From Streptomonospora litoralis (GTDB taxonomy: Bacteria > Actinomycetota > Actinomycetes > Streptosporangiales > Streptosporangiaceae): a stretch of 64,000 bases of DNA. A program made the position numbers and the translations under genes. The stretch is taken from the NCBI RefSeq assembly GCF_004323735.1, contig NZ_CP036455.1, forward strand, positions 429,101-493,100. The letters run 5' to 3'. The notes under the pieces were generated by a model. The model did not search any database, was not told the origin of the DNA, and saw nothing but the letters and a program-made list of their open reading frames with translations. Every line of letters starts with the position of its first letter. Position 1 is the first letter of the stretch. Shown here one piece after another: positions 58,529 through 64,000 of this stretch.

Positions 58529-61500
58529 ATGGTCCAGTCGCACACCGACCCGTTCGGCACCGCCGAACTGCGGCGGCGTGTCCTCCACAGCTGGGCCGAC
58601 GCCCCCGCCCGGTTCCGCGAGGACGCCAACGCAGAGGAGGACTACGCGCTCGGCGCCTACCGCGACCGCGCCGTGGTGGAGCTGGCCCAGAACGCAGCCG
58701 ACGCCGCACGCCGCGCCGGGGTCCCCGGAACGCTGCGGCTGGAGCTGCGCGGCGGCCGCCTGAGCGCCGCCAACACCGGTGCGCCCCTCACCCCCGCCGG
58801 AGTGCAGTCGCTGTCCACCCTGCGCGCATCGGCCAAGCGCGACGAGGGCGAGCCCGGATCCACCGGCCGCTTCGGCGTGGGCTTCTCCGCCGTCGCCGCC
58901 TTCAGCGACGACATCACCATCGCCTCCGCGCCGGGCGCCGTGCGCTGGAGCCGCGACCTGGCCCGCGCCGCGCTCGACGCCGAGGTCGCCGACGGGCGCG
59001 CCCCCGGACTCGGCGACGAGCTGCAACGACGGGGCGGCCACCTGCCGCTGCTGCGCCTGCCGTTCGCCGCCCAGGCCGCACCCGCGGGGGGATACGACAC
59101 CGAGGTCGTCCTCGTGCTGCGCGACGCCGAAGCCGCCGACCGGCTGCGCGCGCTGCTGGACGCCGCCACCCCGGCCCTGCTGCTCGCCCTCGGCGACCTG
59201 GCCGAGATCCGCATCGCCACCGACGCCGGCGAGCGCATCCTCACCCGCGAAGCCGGGCCCGGCGAGGACGTCCTCACCCGGGTCGCCCGCCTCGGTCCAC
59301 CGGAGACGGGATCCGACGGCCCGCAGCCCAAGCCCGCGGCCGCCGAGCCGCACACGGTGCGCTGGCGCACCGTCACCCGCGCCGGCCGTTTCGACCCCGC
59401 CGATCTGGCCGACCGCCCCAGCGAGGAGCGCTCCCGGCTCGACTGGGCACTGACCTGGGCCGTGCCGATCACATCCGAAGGCGCGGCGGCGGCGCTGCCC
59501 GAAGGCGTCGCCGGTGTGGTGCACGCCCCCACGCCGACCGACGACGTACTGGACGTGCCCGCTCTGCTCATCGGCACCTTTCCGCTGGGGCCCGACCGCC
59601 GCCGCGTCGCCGCGGGCCGGGCCGCAGAGGCGCTGGTCGCCGAAGCCGCCGACGCCTACTGCGACCTGCTGCGCAAACTCGACCCCCGCGCCGCCCTGGA
59701 GCTGGTGCCGCTGTCGCTGATGGGCCGCGGTGAATTCGACGGTCGCTTCCGCTCCGCCGCCGCCAAGCCCCTGCTCGACACGCCGTTCCTGCGCACCGCC
59801 GGCGGAGAGCCGGTCCGCCCGCGCGACGCCGTCGTGCTCGACGGCGGCCCCGAGGTCGTCGCCGCACTGTCGGACGTGATCGGCACGGCCCTGCCCGGCG
59901 ACTGGAACCCCTACCACCCGGCGCTGGCCCAACTGCGGGTGCGCCGCGTCGGGCTTTCCGAACTGGCCGATCTGCTCGGCGACCTCGACCGCGACCCCGC
60001 CTGGTGGGCGGGCCTCTACGCCGCACTGCGGGCGGCCGGCCAGCGCGGTGCCGACCTCGGCGAACTCGGGGCGCTGCCGGTTCCGCTGGCCGACGGCCGC
60101 CTCGTGCGCGGCCCGCGCGGCCTGCTCCTGCCCGCCGCCGACGCCTTCGGCGGTGCCGTGGCGGCGGCGGCACTGGCCCCGCTGGGCCTGCGCATCGTGC
60201 ATCCCGAAGCCGCCGACCCGCTGCTGGAACGGCTCGGGGCCGTGGAGGCCGGCGCCGCCGCGATCCTCGCCGATCCGCAGACCCGCGCGGCCGTGGAGAA
60301 CTCGCTGGACGCCGACGACCCCGACACCGTGTCCGGCCCGGTGCTGGACCTCGTGGCGCTGGCCGAGACCACCGCGGACGACGCCCCGTGGCTGGCCGAA
60401 CTCGCGCTGCGCGACGACGAGGGCGGCTACTCCGTCGCCGGGGAGCTGCTGCTGCCGAGCAGCCCGCTGCGCGACATCCTCGTCGCCGACGCGCCTTTCG
60501 GCGTGGTGGCCCAAGACCTCGTCGAGCGCTACGGCGGTGCCGCCCTGGCCGCGGTCGGCGTGCTCGACTCCTTCGCCGTGGCGCGCGCCGCCGACCTGAC
60601 CCTGGGCGCGGCCCTGGAGGACGCCCGCAGCGGCACCCGGCTGGAGGGGCTGGACGGCCTGGACGAGTGGGCCGAGGAGGTCGCCGAACGCCTGGGTTCA
60701 CCCGACCTGCCGCCCGTCGTCGCCGAGTTCGCCGGCGTCGCCGATCTGGAGTTCGTCCGCGAGGACCGCTGGCCCCAGGCCCTGGAGCTGCTGTCGGGGC
60801 CGCGCCTGCGCGCGACCGTCACCGAACCGGCCCGGGTGCTCGGCGAACGCGGCGAGGTCGCCGACGTCCCGTCCTACACCGCCTGGTGGCTGCGCACCGG
60901 GGCCGTGCTCGACGGACGGAACCCCACCGATCTGCGGGCCGCCGACGCCGATCCCGTGCTGATCGGCCTCTACGACCCCGCGCCGGAGGCCCTCGACGCC
61001 GACCTGGCCGCGGCGCTGGGCGTGCGGTCGAGTCTGGCGTCCCTGCTGGCCGAGTCCGACGGTCCAGACGACCTGCTGGAGCGCATCGCCGACCCCGCAC
61101 GCCACGTCGAGCGGCGGGCACTGCGCGAACTGTGGACCGCGCTGGCCGGGGTCGACCCCGACCGCGTCACTCCGCCCGAGCGCTTGCGGGCCGTCCGGGG
61201 CGGCTCGATCGTGCTGGCCGATGCCGAGGACGCCGTCGTCGTCGACCGCCCCGACCTCCTGCCGCTGCTGCACGGCAGGCCGACGGTACCGGTCCCCGCG
61301 CGATCGGCCGCGGCGCTGGCCGACGTGCTCGACCTGGCACTGGCCGGCGAAGAGGTCGAAGGCGAGGTCACCTCCACGGGCGAGGTCCGCCCGGTGCCCG
61401 ACGAGGCCGCCGCGTTCCTGCCCGGCGGCACCCTCACCTACGTCCACCACGAAGAGCTGACCGTGGACGGTACGGTCGTCGAATGGCACTGCGACGGCAA

Positions 61501-61648
61501 GACCGCGCACGCCGCGACCCCCGACGGCCTGGCCCGCGCCCTGTGCTGGCTCGCCGACCGCTGGAGTTCGCGCCACCTGGTGGCGGCGGTCCTGCGGGAT
61601 CCGCAGACGCTCCCGGCATTGCTCGCCGAGGCGGACCTGGACGACTGA
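58529..61648 (+). CDS. Sacsin/HSP90-like GHKL ATPase-domain protein
   Basis: 1039 aa. The N-terminal ~250 residues form a GHKL (HSP90/sacsin-type) ATP-binding domain: N-box VVELAQNAADAARRA, a G1-like ANTGAPLT, in which the usual Asp is Asn, and G2 GRFGVGFSAVAAF. The remaining ~790 residues have no recognised domain and many Asp/Ala-rich helical stretches. ATG start with GGGAGGAG upstream. Family members in actinobacteria are annotated as HSP90-like or sacsin N-terminal ATPase proteins; client and function unknown. Confidence 0.87.
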   Translation: MVQSHTDPFGTAELRRRVLHSWADAPARFREDANAEEDYALGAYRDRAVVELAQNAADAARRAGVPGTLRLELRGGRLSAANTGAPLTPAGVQSLSTLRASAKRDEGEPGSTGRFGVGFSAVAAFSDDITIASAPGAVRWSRDLARAALDAEVADGRAPGLGDELQRRGGHLPLLRLPFAAQAAPAGGYDTEVVLVLRDAEAADRLRALLDAATPALLLALGDLAEIRIATDAGERILTREAGPGEDVLTRVARLGPPETGSDGPQPKPAAAEPHTVRWRTVTRAGRFDPADLADRPSEERSRLDWALTWAVPITSEGAAAALPEGVAGVVHAPTPTDDVLDVPALLIGTFPLGPDRRRVAAGRAAEALVAEAADAYCDLLRKLDPRAALELVPLSLMGRGEFDGRFRSAAAKPLLDTPFLRTAGGEPVRPRDAVVLDGGPEVVAALSDVIGTALPGDWNPYHPALAQLRVRRVGLSELADLLGDLDRDPAWWAGLYAALRAAGQRGADLGELGALPVPLADGRLVRGPRGLLLPAADAFGGAVAAAALAPLGLRIVHPEAADPLLERLGAVEAGAAAILADPQTRAAVENSLDADDPDTVSGPVLDLVALAETTADDAPWLAELALRDDEGGYSVAGELLLPSSPLRDILVADAPFGVVAQDLVERYGGAALAAVGVLDSFAVARAADLTLGAALEDARSGTRLEGLDGLDEWAEEVAERLGSPDLPPVVAEFAGVADLEFVREDRWPQALELLSGPRLRATVTEPARVLGERGEVADVPSYTAWWLRTGAVLDGRNPTDLRAADADPVLIGLYDPAPEALDADLAAALGVRSSLASLLAESDGPDDLLERIADPARHVERRALRELWTALAGVDPDRVTPPERLRAVRGGSIVLADAEDAVVVDRPDLLPLLHGRPTVPVPARSAAALADVLDLALAGEEVEGEVTSTGEVRPVPDEAAAFLPGGTLTYVHHEELTVDGTVVEWHCDGKTAHAATPDGLARALCWLADRWSSRHLVAAVLRDPQTLPALLAEADLDD

Positions 61649-61659
61649 GGGGCCGCGTG

Positions 61660-61694
61660 GCCGGGCCCGGCCGGGCCCGGCCGGCCCGGCCAGG
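61660..61694. terminator. Bidirectional terminator candidate
   Basis: TGGCCGGGCC and GGCCCGGCCA arms (10 bp, perfect) within a run of GGCCGGGCCC repeats, between the convergent HSP90-like and methyltransferase genes. Confidence 0.6.
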
Positions 61695-61783
61695 CAGCCC
61701 GCCGCGCCGCCGGCGCTGCCGTGCAGCCGGTGGGTGGGGCACATGCGGGGCGGCGCTCGCCCGCACCGGGACGCCGCCCCCGC

Positions 61784-63268
61784 CTACCGCGCCACGCGGA
61801 AGAAGCCCTCGGCGATCAGGGAGCGCAGCACGTCGGGGGTGCGGGCGCGGATCTCGCCCGGGTCGCGGTCGGTGAGCTCGGCGATGGCGTCCAGCAGCGG
61901 GCCCACCGGCATCGTGCCGTCGCACACGCTGGCCAGCGCCGCCTCGATGGTGCCGACGCGGGCCACGCGGCGCAGGCCGCCGCGCTGGCGCAGCAGGATG
62001 CTCTCGGGGTCGGGCGCGCCTGGTACCGCGATGCGCTCCTCGACCACCTCCGGAGCCAGGGCGACGTGCGCCGACAGCAGTGCGGCGTCGGTGAGCCGGT
62101 TGGCCGTCATGGCGCCGTCGACGACGTCGGGCAGGTAGCGCCCCACCGGCTGCTCGATCTCGTGGCGGAATTCCTCCAGCCGCACCGCGGCGTCCTGGGC
62201 GACGTCGTTGCGCAGGCTGATCCAGCCGAATCCGATGCCCTGCACGGCCTCGCGCTCGAAGTAGTCCATCCAGGCGTCGTAGCGGCGGGTGTACTCCGGG
62301 CTGCCCTCTTCGCAGGAGTCCCGCAGCCACAGTTCGACGTACTCGGCGGGGTCCTGCACGTCGCGCTGGACCACCCAGCCCGAGCATCCGGTGCCCGAGA
62401 CCCATTCGCCGACGCGGTCTCGCCAGTCCTCTCCCTCCACGTGCAGCCAGTTGGCCAGAAGTTGGCACCAGCCGCCGTCGGTGAGGTACCGCGGCGCCGC
62501 GCGCACCAGTTCCGCGCAGACGCCGTCGCCGCCCATGCCGGACTCGCGGTAGGTGTAGCGGGAGTCGGGGGTGATCACGAAGGGCGGGTTGCATGCGATC
62601 AGGTCGAAGCGCTCGTCGGCGATCGGCTCGTACAGCGAACCCGACCGCGGACGCACATGCGGCACGTCCGACAGGGCCCAGGTGATCTGCGCCAGCCGCA
62701 GTGCGCGCGCGTTCACGTCCGTGGCGACCACCTCGGCGGCGCGCGCGGCCAGGTGGAGCGACTGCACGCCGCAGCCGGTGCCGATGTCCAGAGCGCGCTC
62801 GAACGGGCCGTCGACCAGCAGTTGGGAGAGGCTCGCCGAGGCGCCGCCCGCGCCGACGACGTGGTCGGGATGCGGTGTGCCGCGGCCGGGGCGCACGGTG
62901 GGATCGGAGACGACGAAGCCGGGACGGCCCTCGTCCATCTCCCATGGAGCCAGGTGCACGAGCGCGCGGACGCCGTCCTGGCCGACGGAGACGAGTCCCG
63001 CGCCGACCAGCTCGTCGATCGGCAGCACGGCGCGCGCCGCGTCCTCGGCCACGGGTTCCTGCAGCCACCACAGGCGCAGCAGTATGCCCAGCCGCTCCTC
63101 GCCGCCGGTGGCGCGCCGGGCGGGGATGAGCTGCTCGCGGGCCAGCGCCCGCGAGGCCATGTCGCCGAGCCGGTCGCGCACGCCGGAGACGGTGTAGTCG
63201 GCGTCGATCAGGGTCTTGCGCAGCCGATCGGCGAGTGCGTGCGGAATCGGGCGAAACGAATCAGACAC
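61784..63268 (-). CDS. Class I SAM-dependent methyltransferase
   Basis: 494 aa. The N-terminal ~150 residues form a winged-helix-like domain. The methyltransferase core has motif I ALDIGTGCGVQSLHLAA, VVATDVNARALRLAQ (acidic ribose loop) and catalytic NPPF in LIACNPPFVI, as in N-methyltransferases acting on nucleic-acid bases or protein glutamine (RlmG/PrmC-like). The C-terminal ~150 residues are family-specific. GTG 63268 is the likely start. Target unknown. Confidence 0.9.
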   Translation of the reverse strand: MSDSFRPIPHALADRLRKTLIDADYTVSGVRDRLGDMASRALAREQLIPARRATGGEERLGILLRLWWLQEPVAEDAARAVLPIDELVGAGLVSVGQDGVRALVHLAPWEMDEGRPGFVVSDPTVRPGRGTPHPDHVVGAGGASASLSQLLVDGPFERALDIGTGCGVQSLHLAARAAEVVATDVNARALRLAQITWALSDVPHVRPRSGSLYEPIADERFDLIACNPPFVITPDSRYTYRESGMGGDGVCAELVRAAPRYLTDGGWCQLLANWLHVEGEDWRDRVGEWVSGTGCSGWVVQRDVQDPAEYVELWLRDSCEEGSPEYTRRYDAWMDYFEREAVQGIGFGWISLRNDVAQDAAVRLEEFRHEIEQPVGRYLPDVVDGAMTANRLTDAALLSAHVALAPEVVEERIAVPGAPDPESILLRQRGGLRRVARVGTIEAALASVCDGTMPVGPLLDAIAELTDRDPGEIRARTPDVLRSLIAEGFFRVAR

Positions 63269-63329
63269 GCGCCCATTATCGGGGAGTGCCGCCCGTGAAG
63301 TGTGCGTCCCGCGGGCTCCGGGATCGTTG

Positions 63330-64000
63330 AGGGGTTGTCGCAGCAGATGCATGCGACGGAGGTGGCCGACTCTGCCCGGAGGCACCCTCCGGAACCAAGC
63401 GCGAGGGTGGTGGTGGGCTGGGCCTGCGGTGACCGGGTCGGGTGTTCGGCGGTTGGGCGTGCGGCGGGGCGGCTCGGGTCCGCTGTGCGGCCTTGTCAGT
63501 CTGCCGGGTGGCGGGTGGACTCGACTGAAATGCGGCGGCGAGGCCGGCGGATGGCTGGGCCTGCGCCCACCGGGTCGGGTGCTCGCCGGTGGCGGCGGCC
63601 GACGGGGGCAGCGACAGCAGCGGGGCCGGGCTCGCGGACGTCGGTTCGGGTGCTCGCCGGTGGCCCACTCGACGAGGCGGCGACGACGCCGGCGGGGCCG
63701 GACCTGCGGTGGTCGGGGCGGAGGTCACCGCCCCTGCCCGCGGATGGTCGAGCCCGGGGGCCGCCGCCCGGTTGTCGGCGCGGGGCAGTCGGCGGCCGTC
63801 ATGGCCGGACCGGGGCCACGAGATGCACGTACGTGCGGTGGTATCCGCTTCGGCACCGCCCTGAGGCGCCACTCTCGCACTGTCATAGCCACCAAAAGCC
63901 CACCCCGCCGGGCGGTGGAGCCCCCGGCGGCCGCGCCCGGGCGCAACGAGCGACGTGTCGCCGCCCCCACCCTGCCGGTTCATCCGGCGATGATCGTGAA
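63330..64000 (-). repeat. Long dispersed repeat, copy 2 (runs off the window)
   Basis: Inverted copy of 49580-50520. Contains the 18-mer CGGGTGCTCGCCGGTGGC at 63576 and 63647, GGCCTTGTCAGTCTGCCGGG (63489-63508), the palindrome GCACGTACGTGC (63825-63836), CCGGGCGCAACGAGCGACGT (~63935) and, at the very end, the complement of CGATCATCGCCGG. No gene is recognised in this 730-base end of the window. Confidence 0.72.

Noticed and set aside
63276..63983. A 235-codon minus-strand frame at the window end
   Set aside because: Lies wholly in the repeat copy; only a short stretch resembles the peptide from the other copy and the frame is not kept.

Overview
The window is about 64 kb of very GC-rich DNA from an actinobacterium, most likely a filamentous member of the Nocardiopsaceae/Streptosporangiales or a close relative. 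This rests on a bifunctional geosmin synthase, an HTH/DUF397 gene pair, mycothiol-dependent maleylpyruvate-isomerase-type proteins, a CysO-type sulfur carrier, HrcA/CIRCE control of a solitary groEL, and frequent GTG starts. The taxon is inferred from gene content only. No tRNA, rRNA, CRISPR array, transposase or integrase was seen.

Left part (1-22.5 kb): a type VII secretion (T7SS/ESX) accessory region with two related effector cassettes. Cassette A has the tail of a DUF6507-like small protein at the window edge, the geosmin synthase on the opposite strand, a toxin with a WXG-like N-terminus and a C-terminal arginine-type ADP-ribosyltransferase domain, a candidate immunity protein and a YwqK-like protein. 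Facing it on the minus strand are an ADP-ribosylglycohydrolase, two halves of a DUF6177-like protein and the three-domain ATPase EccC. Cassette B (17.0-22.4 kb) repeats the theme: a complete DUF6507-like protein, a second large toxin whose C-terminal domain and immunity gene are visibly lower in GC, a second split DUF6177-like protein and an extra immunity-like gene. The proposed logic is that EccC drives export of DUF6507/WXG-type substrates carrying exchangeable toxin tips, with immunity genes beside them. The pairing of an ADP-ribosyltransferase with an ADP-ribosyl hydrolase is the most distinctive point.

Middle part (22.6-34.9 kb): small regulatory and stress modules. These are a divergent SDR/HxlR pair, a frameshifted DUF5753 regulator with its DUF397 partner, small unknown genes, TspO, a CPBP protease, a divergent TetR/aldo-keto reductase pair with two clear palindromic operators, and the trehalose genes otsB and otsA. 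Between otsB and otsA lie a DUF3263 protein, a subtilisin/mycosin-like protein that has lost all its catalytic residues, and a GrpB protein.

Right part (35-64 kb): mostly conserved housekeeping genes. A SAM-I riboswitch precedes thrC-cysO, then tandem CIRCE elements precede groEL. Further on are LysR/DoxX, an LLM flavin oxidoreductase, a Nudix hydrolase, an R2-like ligand-binding oxidase with all metal ligands, an XPB helicase and a helicase-associated WYL-like protein, HAAS and cold-shock proteins, DUF3027, AIM24, an HSP90-like ATPase protein and a methyltransferase. A roughly 1.9-kb island without convincing genes (48.6-50.6 kb) and the right end of the window (63.3-64.0 kb) carry copies of one long GC-rich repeat family in opposite orientations.
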